NCBI GenBank assembly: GCA_964423405.1
Contig: CAYREY010000010.1
Coordinates: 18,307-82,306 of the forward strand
DNA: 64,000 nt
Source of the DNA: Bog-950 sp964423405
GTDB lineage: Bacteria; Bacteroidota; Bacteroidia; Chitinophagales; LD1
Direction: 5' to 3'
Shown: positions 50,380 through 60,020 of the stretch, one piece after another
Numbering within the stretch: the first letter of the stretch is position 1
Layout of the letters: the number at the start of each line of letters is the position of its first letter
Made by a program: the position numbers and the translations under genes
Notes under the pieces: generated by a model
The model's input: the letters and a program-made list of their open reading frames with translations, nothing else
Database searches by the model: none
Told to the model about the DNA's origin: nothing

Positions 50380-53300
50380 ATGAAACATCTCGCCATTTTA
50401 GTATTGGTATTGCTTTGCTTTTTTAATGCCCGGGCACAAAACGTGGGTATAGGCACTAACGACCCTAAAGTAAAACTGGATATTAACGGTAGTTTAGCCC
50501 TTAGGGAAGGGCCGGCACTTACGCTGGTAAACGGTGGGGCCAGCGGTGGCGCAAACGATAACATTATACTGCCCGATATAACAACCGGCGTAAAGGCAGG
50601 TTTTTACCGCATTACAGGCCCCACTGCTGCATTTGCTGTTTATGGTATAGTACCTACTACTGGCGCCGATGGCCAACTGGTTACTTTGGTGAACACTACC
50701 AACAATGCAATGACTATTAAAAACAACGCTTCATCAATGGCGGCCAACGGGTTTAAAACTTTAACCGGCAGCGATATGGTAAGCGTAGCCGGCAACAGCA
50801 GTGTTACTATACAATACAACAAAACCGAAAGCCGCTGGTATGTAACCGGCTCGCAAAATTATGTAGTTACAACAGGTAGTATTGCCACCGGCGATGTAAC
50901 CACCACCAATAGCGCCATTACCCTTACCAATAACACCGGACGCCTGGTAGGCACAGGCACCATGACTGTAGATGTACAGACGAATGAGCTAAATAAAAAA
51001 GGACTGGTGCCTGGCCCAACAGGCGGCAACAGCAACCAGGTATGGGGTACCGATGCAGGTGGTAACCCCGCCTGGCAAAAAGTGAATAACAATATGCTGA
51101 ACAATAGCAGCATAACTGTAAATAATGGTGCTGGTGTAAGTGTTAGCGGAAGCCCCGTATCATTAGGTGGCAGCATTACAGTAACCAACACCGCACCCGA
51201 TCAGACAGTGGTGCTTAATAACGGTACAGGTATAAATACAACAGGCACTTACCCTAACTTTACCATTACCAATACAGCACCAGACCAGACAGTTGCCATT
51301 ACAGGCGGTTCGGGTATATCGGCTACCGGTACTTACCCCAATTTTACTATTGCCAATACCGGCGACCTTAGCAACACCAACGAGGCCCAGACACTGGCCG
51401 GCAGTGGCACCAACGATATTAACCTTACCCAGGCTGGTGGTGCGGGTGGCGGTACTATTACGCTACAAGGTTCAGGCGCTACCAGTGTATCGCGTTCGGG
51501 CAATACCTTTACCATAAGCAGCACCAATAGTGGCGGTACGGTTACCGCTGTTACAGCCAGCAATGGCTTAAATAGCAGCGGCGGTGCCACACCCGATATT
51601 AAACTGGGGGGTTCGCTTTCGGCGGCTACTGCAATTGCACAGGCTGGCTACAACCTGTCGTTTACCGGAAGTGGCTCGGTGGGCATAGGTACCAGCAGCC
51701 CTTCTCAAAAACTGGATGTTGCCGGCAACATAAAATCATCTGGCCATTTAATACAAGGCACACTGGTTGCCAAGCCATACGTTACCTGGTCGGCTGGTGG
51801 CAGCAGCACGGGTGCTGTTATTATCAAATTACCAGGTACAGTAGCCAACTATGGCATGTTACATATGCAGGTAGATGTGTACGAATACGGCACCACCGGT
51901 GCCACTACGTATTTTTTAGGCGGGCACAACTGGAGCAGCCAATGGTACAACTATAACTGTAACACCGTTGGTACCTCTACCAAAAAAGTAAGGCTGGGAG
52001 TAAAAGACAATCAGTATTGTATAGTAATAGGCGATAATACAAGTACCTGGTCGTACGGCCATGTGGTTTTAAGCCAGATAACCAATGGCGGTTACTACTC
52101 GGGCATTATTGATTTAGGAGGAACATACACCGCTTATCAGGATAATGCACCCGAATCGTACACATGGATTACAACAGACCTGAACAAACCCGTTACCTAC
52201 GGCAGCGGCACCGCCGATTACATACCTAAGTTTACCAGTGCTACCACTTTTGCCAACTCGCAGATTTATGATAGTGGCACCGGTATAGGAATAGGCACCA
52301 CCAGCCCCGGCAGCTACAAACTAAATGTGCAGGGTGGCGCAGCGTATACCTTGTTTCAAAGCACCAGCGATGTGCAGGTAGAAGTAAAAGGAACCGATAC
52401 CTGGGGCGGAATAAAATGGACGGATGTGGGCGGTACCGATTACAGCTGGTTTCATGGAGCAACCGGCACCTGGGCTTTTGGTGGTGGCGGCAGTACCGTT
52501 AGTGGTAAAAAAATGCACATACATGGCAGTACAACTATAGGTGCTAACTTTGTAGGTAGCAGCGCACCAACCAACGGACTGGCAGTAGAGGGTAATGTAG
52601 GTATTGGCACGGCCAGCCCGGCAGCCAAACTGGGCGTGCAAGGCCCCGGTTACACACAACAAGCTACAACCTGGCCCGATTTTGACCCCGAAGCAAATAC
52701 AAACTCTTTCATCTCGTACCGGTCAGATGCTGGTGGCAACGGTAGTGTCAGCACTGCCGGTACAGGCCCCAGCGATATAATGTATCTGGCAGGTAACTAT
52801 TACGATTCGCGTGCGGTTATTACCATACCCGGTTCGGGTGGTGCATCGCCCGCCGACCAGGGTACAGGCCGTGGTAAAGATTTAATGCTTTTGGCAGGCC
52901 GCTCGGATAACGGTAATGGCCTGGTAGGCGGACGCTTGTTAGTACAGGGCGGCAGCGGCTATAACGGCGGCTTCGGCTTTAACTACGGGGCTGTGGCCTT
53001 ACAAAGCCTTGGCGGAAATGTGGGAGTAGGTACTATAAGCCCCGCAGCTAAATTACATGTAGCGGGTGGTGGCGCTATTATTGGTACTACCAGTTCGGGT
53101 TCGGTTAACCGCACGCTTACAGTACTGGGCGATAACACTACACAAATAAACTTTGGCTCGTACCCTTACGACTGGTCGCCGGCCATACAAATACAAAATA
53201 ACGATAACAGTAAATACACTTGGATAAGCGCTGGTGGCTCTGGCTCTTACAGTAGTTACAACGCCCGTTACATGACCAATGGCTCAGGCCTTGATTTTTA

Positions 53301-54477
53301 TACTGGCTCTAATGCGTTTGCAGCTACTATTACATCGGATGGCCGCGTGGGTATAGGCACCTCATCGCCCGGTTATCAATTGCAGGTATATGGCCCTACA
53401 GGTAACTATCCTGCGCAGGTAGGCAGCCCTGATGGCTATCTGGCCTTTGGCCCTGCCAATACCAGCTATTGCCACTTTGCAACCGACAGGCCTAACTATT
53501 ACTTCAACCAACAGGTAGCTGTGCACGGGCATGTGTTCCCATACATTAATGTGGGTGCCGACCTGGGTATGAGCAGCAACCGCTGGCGCACTGTATATAT
53601 AGGTAGCTATGGAGCGGTTAATTCAACCCCTACTACGTATGGTAGCCTTGCAACCCTCGAAGCTAAAAACGGCTACTATGGTTTGCTGTTCGGCCAAAGC
53701 ACATCTAACCCAAACCTGATGTATGATGGTAGTGGCAATGGCGGTATCTATTACGAAAACTATGGCTGGCAATACTACTACCTGGTAGGCAGCCGACACC
53801 TGAACATTAACACCTCCAGCGATTTAGGTGCTACACTGGGTGTAGCCGGCAATATTAACGCCAGCGGCAACATTGTAAATACGGCACCATCGCAGGGTTC
53901 GCTTGGCTTAACCGGCGACCTACCCGGCTACGCAACAAACACCTACCCCACCCTTAAAAGCAGTGGCAACTATATGTATTTCTCGCTTGGCGGATACTAT
54001 TCGGCATACATGACCAATGCAGGATACCTGTATGCTGTATCTGACAGAAATAAAAAAGAGAATTTTGAAGTGCTGGACAAACAGGATATATTAAATAAAA
54101 TAGGCAGGCTTGAAATGTACAAGTGGAATGCAAAATCGGAAGGCCCAGCGGCGCCACATATCGGCCCTATAGCCCAGGACTTTTACGACAAGTTCCATTT
54201 AGGCGGCAACGATTCTATGATTTCGCATATCGACCCATCGGGCATTGCGCTGGTAGGTGTACAGGCACTGGCTGAGAACCAACATAAACTGGATGCTGAA
54301 ATAAAAACACTTAAAACAAAAGTAGCAGCCCTTGAAACAGAAAATGCCGAACTGATATTACAGAAAGCTACACCTGCAAACACGCAAAATGAAAACACGG
54401 ATTTAGAGCAACTTAAAGCAGAGGTAGAAAACCTTAGACTATTGATTGAGAAATTAAAACAGCCGGCTAAAGAGTAA
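50380..54477 (+). CDS. Giant secreted protein A with C-terminal S74 self-cleaving chaperone
   Basis: A 1365-residue protein from the ATG at 50380, with signal peptide MKHLAILVLVLLCFFNARA. The N-terminal head (about 20-185) starts NVGIGTNDPKVKLDINGSLALR and is nearly identical to that of protein B. The middle is Gly/Ser/Thr/Asn-rich, with many VGIGTxSPxxKLxVxG units (for example SVGIGTSSPSQKLDVAG), typical of trimeric tail-fibre-like beta structure. The C-terminus holds a Peptidase_S74 domain with SDRNKKENFE, where Ser and Lys five residues apart match the endosialidase dyad, and then a trimeric coiled coil (about 1290-1360). In phage fibres this domain assists trimer folding and cleaves itself off. 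No phage genes are nearby. Confidence 0.8.
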   Translation: MKHLAILVLVLLCFFNARAQNVGIGTNDPKVKLDINGSLALREGPALTLVNGGASGGANDNIILPDITTGVKAGFYRITGPTAAFAVYGIVPTTGADGQLVTLVNTTNNAMTIKNNASSMAANGFKTLTGSDMVSVAGNSSVTIQYNKTESRWYVTGSQNYVVTTGSIATGDVTTTNSAITLTNNTGRLVGTGTMTVDVQTNELNKKGLVPGPTGGNSNQVWGTDAGGNPAWQKVNNNMLNNSSITVNNGAGVSVSGSPVSLGGSITVTNTAPDQTVVLNNGTGINTTGTYPNFTITNTAPDQTVAITGGSGISATGTYPNFTIANTGDLSNTNEAQTLAGSGTNDINLTQAGGAGGGTITLQGSGATSVSRSGNTFTISSTNSGGTVTAVTASNGLNSSGGATPDIKLGGSLSAATAIAQAGYNLSFTGSGSVGIGTSSPSQKLDVAGNIKSSGHLIQGTLVAKPYVTWSAGGSSTGAVIIKLPGTVANYGMLHMQVDVYEYGTTGATTYFLGGHNWSSQWYNYNCNTVGTSTKKVRLGVKDNQYCIVIGDNTSTWSYGHVVLSQITNGGYYSGIIDLGGTYTAYQDNAPESYTWITTDLNKPVTYGSGTADYIPKFTSATTFANSQIYDSGTGIGIGTTSPGSYKLNVQGGAAYTLFQSTSDVQVEVKGTDTWGGIKWTDVGGTDYSWFHGATGTWAFGGGGSTVSGKKMHIHGSTTIGANFVGSSAPTNGLAVEGNVGIGTASPAAKLGVQGPGYTQQATTWPDFDPEANTNSFISYRSDAGGNGSVSTAGTGPSDIMYLAGNYYDSRAVITIPGSGGASPADQGTGRGKDLMLLAGRSDNGNGLVGGRLLVQGGSGYNGGFGFNYGAVALQSLGGNVGVGTISPAAKLHVAGGGAIIGTTSSGSVNRTLTVLGDNTTQINFGSYPYDWSPAIQIQNNDNSKYTWISAGGSGSYSSYNARYMTNGSGLDFYTGSNAFAATITSDGRVGIGTSSPGYQLQVYGPTGNYPAQVGSPDGYLAFGPANTSYCHFATDRPNYYFNQQVAVHGHVFPYINVGADLGMSSNRWRTVYIGSYGAVNSTPTTYGSLATLEAKNGYYGLLFGQSTSNPNLMYDGSGNGGIYYENYGWQYYYLVGSRHLNINTSSDLGATLGVAGNINASGNIVNTAPSQGSLGLTGDLPGYATNTYPTLKSSGNYMYFSLGGYYSAYMTNAGYLYAVSDRNKKENFEVLDKQDILNKIGRLEMYKWNAKSEGPAAPHIGPIAQDFYDKFHLGGNDSMISHIDPSGIALVGVQALAENQHKLDAEIKTLKTKVAALETENAELILQKATPANTQNENTDLEQLKAEVENLRLLIEKLKQPAKE
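50521..50876 (+). repeat. 356-bp tract identical to 54779-55134 (copy in protein A)
   Basis: By direct reading, every base from ACGCTGGTAA to ...CAACAGGT matches the tract in protein B. The flanks differ even at synonymous positions (TTTAGCCCTT versus CTTAGCTCTT before; GATGTAACCACC versus GATATTACCACC after). Confidence 0.9.
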
Positions 54478-54547
54478 TACGCACATTATTTAAGTAATTG
54501 AATGTAAGCTGTTACTGGTTGTTCTTTTATTGACAGAACTGAATGCC

Positions 54548-54578
54548 TTGACTTTTGACACATTTGCAAGTATTTTGC
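54548..54578 (+). promoter_or_regulatory. Putative promoter of S74 surface protein B
   Basis: TTGAC at 54548-54552 and TATTTTGC at 54571-54578, 20 bases between TTG and TA, about 60 bp before the ATG. It is similar to the element before protein A. Confidence 0.5.
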
Positions 54579-54637
54579 TATATAAACTACAATATCCGGA
54601 CTGAATTTTTACTACACCGAAACCACAAAACCCAACC

Positions 54638-57600
54638 ATGAAGAAACTTGCCTTAGCTCTATTGGTAATAGTTGCCACTGGTAAACTAAATGCCCAAAAC
54701 GTGGGTATAGGTACCAACGACCCTAAAGTAAAACTGGATATTAACGGTAGCTTAGCTCTTAGGGAAGGACCGGCGCTAACGCTGGTAAACGGTGGGGCCA
54801 GCGGTGGCGCAAACGATAACATTATACTGCCCGATATAACAACCGGCGTAAAGGCAGGTTTTTACCGCATTACAGGCCCCACTGCTGCATTTGCTGTTTA
54901 TGGTATAGTACCTACTACTGGCGCCGATGGCCAACTGGTTACTTTGGTGAACACTACCAACAATGCAATGACTATTAAAAACAACGCTTCATCAATGGCG
55001 GCCAACGGGTTTAAAACTTTAACCGGCAGCGATATGGTAAGCGTAGCCGGCAACAGCAGTGTTACTATACAATACAACAAAACCGAAAGCCGCTGGTATG
55101 TAACCGGCTCGCAAAATTATGTAGTTACAACAGGCAGTATTGCCACCGGCGATATTACCACCAGCAACAACGCAGTAACCCTTACCAACAATACCGGCAG
55201 GCTGGTGGGCACATCTACTTTAACAGTAGATGTAAAGAATAATGACCTGAACCAGAAGGGCCTGGTACCCGGCCCCACCGGCGGCAACAGTAACCAGGTG
55301 TGGGGGACCGATGCCAGTGGCTACCCTGCCTGGCAAAAAGTGAACAATAACATGCTTAACAGTAGCAGCATTACCGTAAACAACGGCACCGGAGTAAGCG
55401 TAAGCGGAAGCCCGGTAGCGTTAGGTGGCAGCATTACAGTAACCAACACGGCTCCTGATCAAACGGTTGCTATTGCCAGCGGATCCGGCATATCGGCTAC
55501 GGGTACTTACCCCAACTTTACTATTGCCAACACCGGCGACCTTAGCAATACCAACGAGGCGCAAACACTGGCCGGCAGCGGTACCAACGATATTAACCTG
55601 ACACAAGCCGGTGGTGCAGGTGGTGGTACTATTACACTACAAGGCTCAGGAGCTACCAGCGTATCGCGTTCGGGCAATACATTTACCATTAGCAGCACCA
55701 ATAGCGGCGGCACTGTTACAGGCACCGGCACACCTACGCAGGTAACTTTCTGGAACACCACTACCGGCATTACATCCGATGCTAATTTATATTGGGATAA
55801 TACCAACAAACGATTGAGCATAGGCAGCGTTGCCAGCGATGCACAAACAGTTTCGATACGAGGTTACAGCAACACCCCTACCAACTGGAAAGGTAGCGGT
55901 GCATTTGGCTATACATCGGCATCGGTGATAATGGGCGAATTGAACGGCGTGGCCCAGATAGGCGGCCATAGCGCTACACTTAATGCATGGGCTAACCTGG
56001 CATTAAACTCAAGTGGTGGTAATGTGGGTGTGGGTACAACTACACCTGCTTATAAATTTGATGTAACCGGCGATGCCCGTGCAACCGGCAACGTACTTGC
56101 AGGCACACATCTGGTAATACAATACAGCGACCCTTACCTGCGTACCGATGCTGACAATAAACACATGGTGTTAAGCGGTGGTAGTGGCTGGACAACTACT
56201 GGCGCTACCATGGTATTGCGGGGGGCTTCATCGGGCTATAATCCACATGGATTGGAATGGTACACCGGTAATGCCGAGAGGGCCCGTATTTTATCTAACG
56301 GCAATATGGGTATTGGTACTGCTTCACCAGCCTATATGCTGGATGTAAACGGTACAGCCGGAGTTAACTACCTTACAGTTAAGCCACAAGACGGCACAAG
56401 TGAAGGCGGCGAAATACAATTGCAGGGCGCTGGTAGTAATACTACATTACAAATTGACAATTATGCCGGCAACATACGTATACACACCCTTGCATCGGGA
56501 AAATATTTTGATGTATTGGGAGGAAGCGGAATACGAGGAGCCGGTGCTCAGTTAACTGGCTTAGGTGGCGGTGGTACCCGTATGGTAACTACCGACAACA
56601 ATGGTACACTGGGCACACAAACCTTGCCCGGCGGCGTGTTACCGGCAGGTTCGGCAAGCAATACCCTATATCACAATGGCACTTCGTGGGTGGCAGGCAG
56701 TAACCTGGCCAACGATGGCAGTACTATTACATTGGGCAATTTCAGCAACAGCAATACCGATGAATGGCCCAAAGTGCAGTGGCTGCGGGTAGGCAATTAC
56801 GATGAGGGCTTGATAAAGGGTTCTACGGCGCGTGGTGCCTGGGGCCGCGAGGGCTTTGGTATTCACATGCACTCTACCAAACATTTTGCGTTTTACTCTA
56901 CCGGTTGGGACCCCTTGTTTGATGTAGAAGGTGGTACCGGACGTACCTACATAAAAGGCAATACAGGTATCAGCACTACTACCCCTGCCTCGTTATTGCA
57001 CGTAATGGGCAAAATAAACCTACATCAATCTGGTGCCGGTGGCGGACAAAACCGCTTTGAAGGATTAGAAGCCTCTACCAGCGCCAATGGCCGTGGTCAA
57101 TTTGTACTATCATCGGCCTATAGCGACCTGGTAATAGCCAGCAGCCAGGGTAACGATAACCACGGTTCTACCCTAACGTTTGCCACCTATAACCCAAACG
57201 ATGCCAACGACTACCGCAAGTTTATTATTAACCAGGGCAACTGGGGTGCCCGTCGTGGGTTTCTTGATTTTGGCTTTGCCGATGCCGGTGGCCGCACCAA
57301 CCCGCACAGCAACATAAACGGCACCGATAATGTGCTTACGCTGGATGGCTTTAACAAACGGGTAGGTATAGGTAATATGAGCCCCGCTACCCGGTTAGAG
57401 GTAGCATCGCCAGCAGGTAATATAGCCGCAGCGGTAATACACAGCAGCGGCGGCCAGGCCTGGGGTAATGTAATGACCCTTGCCACCGATGGTTGCTGCG
57501 ATAACCCACGCCTTAACTTTAGCTACCGCAACAAAGCCAAGCACTGGCAGATAGGCGGCTACAGCAGCGATACACGCTTTAGTATATGGGAAGATGGTGG

Positions 57601-58447
57601 CGATGGGGTTTATGGCAGTGGCTGGGGTACCGAGCGTATGACCTTTGCTGCAGGGGGTAATGTGGGTGTAGGTATAAACACGCCCAATGCCAAACTAGAT
57701 GTTTCTACCGGCTCGGATGGTATAGCCATGGGCCAGATACATGGAGATAACACCAATACAATACAAACATATATAGATGGGCAATGGGCTAACCGCGCCA
57801 GCTATGCCGGTGGCTGTTGCAACCCGCTGCTTATACAGCCAGATGTAGGCACGGTAGGCATAGGCACAACAGGCCCCGGTGCAAAACTGCATGTGGTAGG
57901 TAACTCGGTAATGGGTACCATAATAGCAGCTGCCGGTAACTCGTACCAAACCGATTGGCCCGGCGGCTGGGGTGGTGGTTTGGCCGGTTGGGATTTATGT
58001 ATAGCCAGTATGCGCTACAGCGGCCTTAGCCAGCGCTCGGATATGCGCCTGAAAAAAGATATTAAAGAACTACCTGCCACCATGAGCGCACTGGATATAG
58101 TTGACAGACTGCGCCCGGTAAGCTATGGCTACATTGATAAACGCATTGCCCGCAAGGTACACTTTGGCTTTATTGCACAAGAGGTGCAGCAGATATTACC
58201 CGAAATAGTAGAGGTGGGTACCGATAGTATGCAAACCCTGGGTATGAGCTATATTGACCTGATTCCAATACTAACCCAGGCTGTAAAAGACCAGCAAAAG
58301 CAAATAAACGACCTGAAACAAGGTGCCGCTAACGCCACACCGGCAGAAAGCCCTAAAATGGCCGAACTACAGGAACAAAACCGCATTTTGCTTGAAAAAC
58401 TGACCGCATTAACCAAAAGGCTGGAAGAACTGGAGAAAAAGCAATAA
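54638..58447 (+). CDS. Giant secreted protein B with C-terminal S74 self-cleaving chaperone
   Basis: A 1269-residue paralogue of protein A. Signal peptide MKKLALALLVIVATGKLNA, then the same head domain (NVGIGTNDPKVKLDING...). A different Gly/Ser/Asn-rich shaft follows with VGIGT/VGVGTTTPAYKFDVTG units and two cysteine-pair loops (DGCCDNPRLNFSYRNKAKHW; AGGCCNPLLIQPDVG). The S74 domain reads SDMRLKKDIKELPATMSALDIVDRLRPVSYGY, with the Ser...Lys dyad in SDMRLK. It continues through FGFIAQEVQQILPEIV and ends in a coiled coil (KMAELQEQNRILLEKLTALTKRLEELEKK). Signal peptides, shafts and tails differ from A, while the head is conserved. Probably exposed on the surface. How it is anchored is unclear, as there is no T9SS sorting domain. 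Confidence 0.8.
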   Translation: MKKLALALLVIVATGKLNAQNVGIGTNDPKVKLDINGSLALREGPALTLVNGGASGGANDNIILPDITTGVKAGFYRITGPTAAFAVYGIVPTTGADGQLVTLVNTTNNAMTIKNNASSMAANGFKTLTGSDMVSVAGNSSVTIQYNKTESRWYVTGSQNYVVTTGSIATGDITTSNNAVTLTNNTGRLVGTSTLTVDVKNNDLNQKGLVPGPTGGNSNQVWGTDASGYPAWQKVNNNMLNSSSITVNNGTGVSVSGSPVALGGSITVTNTAPDQTVAIASGSGISATGTYPNFTIANTGDLSNTNEAQTLAGSGTNDINLTQAGGAGGGTITLQGSGATSVSRSGNTFTISSTNSGGTVTGTGTPTQVTFWNTTTGITSDANLYWDNTNKRLSIGSVASDAQTVSIRGYSNTPTNWKGSGAFGYTSASVIMGELNGVAQIGGHSATLNAWANLALNSSGGNVGVGTTTPAYKFDVTGDARATGNVLAGTHLVIQYSDPYLRTDADNKHMVLSGGSGWTTTGATMVLRGASSGYNPHGLEWYTGNAERARILSNGNMGIGTASPAYMLDVNGTAGVNYLTVKPQDGTSEGGEIQLQGAGSNTTLQIDNYAGNIRIHTLASGKYFDVLGGSGIRGAGAQLTGLGGGGTRMVTTDNNGTLGTQTLPGGVLPAGSASNTLYHNGTSWVAGSNLANDGSTITLGNFSNSNTDEWPKVQWLRVGNYDEGLIKGSTARGAWGREGFGIHMHSTKHFAFYSTGWDPLFDVEGGTGRTYIKGNTGISTTTPASLLHVMGKINLHQSGAGGGQNRFEGLEASTSANGRGQFVLSSAYSDLVIASSQGNDNHGSTLTFATYNPNDANDYRKFIINQGNWGARRGFLDFGFADAGGRTNPHSNINGTDNVLTLDGFNKRVGIGNMSPATRLEVASPAGNIAAAVIHSSGGQAWGNVMTLATDGCCDNPRLNFSYRNKAKHWQIGGYSSDTRFSIWEDGGDGVYGSGWGTERMTFAAGGNVGVGINTPNAKLDVSTGSDGIAMGQIHGDNTNTIQTYIDGQWANRASYAGGCCNPLLIQPDVGTVGIGTTGPGAKLHVVGNSVMGTIIAAAGNSYQTDWPGGWGGGLAGWDLCIASMRYSGLSQRSDMRLKKDIKELPATMSALDIVDRLRPVSYGYIDKRIARKVHFGFIAQEVQQILPEIVEVGTDSMQTLGMSYIDLIPILTQAVKDQQKQINDLKQGAANATPAESPKMAELQEQNRILLEKLTALTKRLEELEKKQ
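54779..55134 (+). repeat. 356-bp tract identical to 50521-50876 (copy in protein B)
   Basis: See the partner tract. It encodes the second half of the head domain. Sequence on both sides has diverged, as expected for gene conversion rather than whole-gene duplication. Confidence 0.9.
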
Positions 58448-58609
58448 AACCGAAGTTGTTCAGTACGCCAACCATCAGGCTAAAACCTGTATAAAATTTG
58501 GGTTTTAGCCAAATAACCCTACCTTTGGCGGCCGGACACAGCAACTTGTAGTTGAAAAGCAGGAATTTGTATTAAATCGAACAGAACAAAAGATTTTAGG
58601 GGTTTACCC

Positions 58610-58640
58610 TTGACAAAGCTTTTGCTGCACATTATATTAC
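58610..58640 (+). promoter_or_regulatory. Putative promoter of the beta-helix protein
   Basis: TTGAC at 58610-58614 and TATATTAC at 58633-58640, 20 bases between TTG and TA, 33 bp before the ATG at 58674. It is the third element of this type in a row. Confidence 0.5.
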
Positions 58641-58673
58641 TTGTATAAAACAATCCGACAAACAAAAAATATT

Positions 58674-59864
58674 ATGAATAAGCTACTTACAACTCTCGCA
58701 GGTATCGCCCTATCCCTGAGCACTTTTGCAGCCGGCGATTGCCCTTCACTATCTGGCGAGTTTACTATTGGCAAAAGCGAAAACGCTGATTTTGCCACGC
58801 TTACCGACGCATCTAACGCCCTTAAATGTGGTGGTGTATCGGGCCCGGTTACCTTTTTACTGGAAGATGGTACCTACAACGAGCGTTTGGTGCTTTCATC
58901 GGTACCTGGTGCATCATCGTTTAATACCATCAGCTTCGAATCTAAATCGGGTAACAACGCCGAAACCGTAATAAGCTACGGTAGCAGCGATGCTACAGTA
59001 ATACTTAACGGTACGTCGTATGTATCGTTCGAAAACATTACTATAGATCATAAAACATCTACCTATGGTAACTGTGTACGTGTAGATGGTAAAACCAACA
59101 ATCTTACCTTTAAAGGTGTGGTGTTTGAAGGTGTAGAAACTACCCGCGCCGGTGCTAACAACGCGGTGGTTTATTTCTCATCTACCGCCCCTAAAACCGA
59201 TATAGTGGTAGAAGATTGCGAAATAAACAACGGTAGCGCAGGTATAGTAAAAGGTGGTATAAACGGCGAAAGCATGGATACCAAAACATCTATTACCGGC
59301 ACCCTGTTCTTTAACCAATACGAAACCGGCCTGGCCCTTACCAACGAAGATGCCCCTGTTATTACCAACAACGTAGTTAGTACCCTTACTACCCATAACG
59401 GTTTCCGCGCTATTAACCTGGATAACGTAGCCAACAACGTAATAGTAAGCAACAACATTGTAAACGCTGCTAATGGTTCGTACGGCCTTGCCATGAACAA
59501 CTGTAGTGCACAGGCTACCAGCCTTGGCCAGATAAACAACAACAGTATTGCAGTAGGTGGCAACAGCGAAACCTACGGCATCTACCTGTCGGGTTCATCA
59601 GATAACCAGGTACTGAACTTTAACCGTGTAAAACTGACCATCAACGGCCAGCAGAGCGCTACCCAGGCTTACTACCGCAACGCCGGCAGCGGCAACAACA
59701 TCAACCTGATGAACAACATTTTCTACGATTTGAATACCGGTGGTTACACCATTATAGGCAACACTTATAAAGATTTTTTTAACCAGTTGCCTGCACAAAG
59801 CAATCCATCGCTTACCGTATCATCTAACGGTTTAATGATAGAGAAAGTAACCCCTATAAAATAA
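58674..59864 (+). CDS. Secreted right-handed beta-helix protein
   Basis: A 396-residue protein from the ATG at 58674, with signal peptide MNKLLTTLAGIALSLSTFAA. The mature part begins DCPSLSGEFTIGKSENADFATLTDASNAL and continues as repeated beta-helix rungs: YVSFENITIDHKTSTYGNCVRV, NLTFKGVVFEGVETT, VITNNVVSTLTTHNGFRAINLDNVANNVIVSNNIV, QINNNSIAVGGNSETYGIYLSGSSDNQVLNFNRVKL. This is the NosD/pectate-lyase-like parallel beta-helix fold seen in adhesins and polysaccharide-active proteins. The opening pattern (ADFATLTDASNAL...V.GPVTFLLEDGTYNE) is typical of the head region of large Bacteroidota surface proteins. It has no sorting domain and no visible catalytic residues. Terminator follows. Confidence 0.75.
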   Translation: MNKLLTTLAGIALSLSTFAAGDCPSLSGEFTIGKSENADFATLTDASNALKCGGVSGPVTFLLEDGTYNERLVLSSVPGASSFNTISFESKSGNNAETVISYGSSDATVILNGTSYVSFENITIDHKTSTYGNCVRVDGKTNNLTFKGVVFEGVETTRAGANNAVVYFSSTAPKTDIVVEDCEINNGSAGIVKGGINGESMDTKTSITGTLFFNQYETGLALTNEDAPVITNNVVSTLTTHNGFRAINLDNVANNVIVSNNIVNAANGSYGLAMNNCSAQATSLGQINNNSIAVGGNSETYGIYLSGSSDNQVLNFNRVKLTINGQQSATQAYYRNAGSGNNINLMNNIFYDLNTGGYTIIGNTYKDFFNQLPAQSNPSLTVSSNGLMIEKVTPIK

Positions 59865-59889
59865 TAAGCGCTAAAGAGCTACACTAAAC

Positions 59890-59920
59890 AAGGCCCCGGT
59901 TGATAAATCGGGGCCTTTGC
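59890..59920 (+). terminator. Hairpin terminator of the beta-helix gene
   Basis: AAGGCCCCG (59890-59898) pairs with CGGGGCCTT (59909-59917). A 9-bp stem, 25 bp after the stop, with only a short T run. Confidence 0.6.
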
Positions 59921-60020
59921 GTTTAGTAATATTTGTATTTTCAATTTGTGTGCAGGGTAGGTAAAGCCGCCAAACAGGGTTATACTTACAGGACAGGGAA
60001 ACAAATAAAACTCCACTACC

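Noticed and set aside
50380..58447. Prophage or tailocin origin for the S74 fibre-like genes
   Set aside because: Both proteins have signal peptides and no other phage gene is present from 48 to 64 kb; only a phage-like domain is shared.
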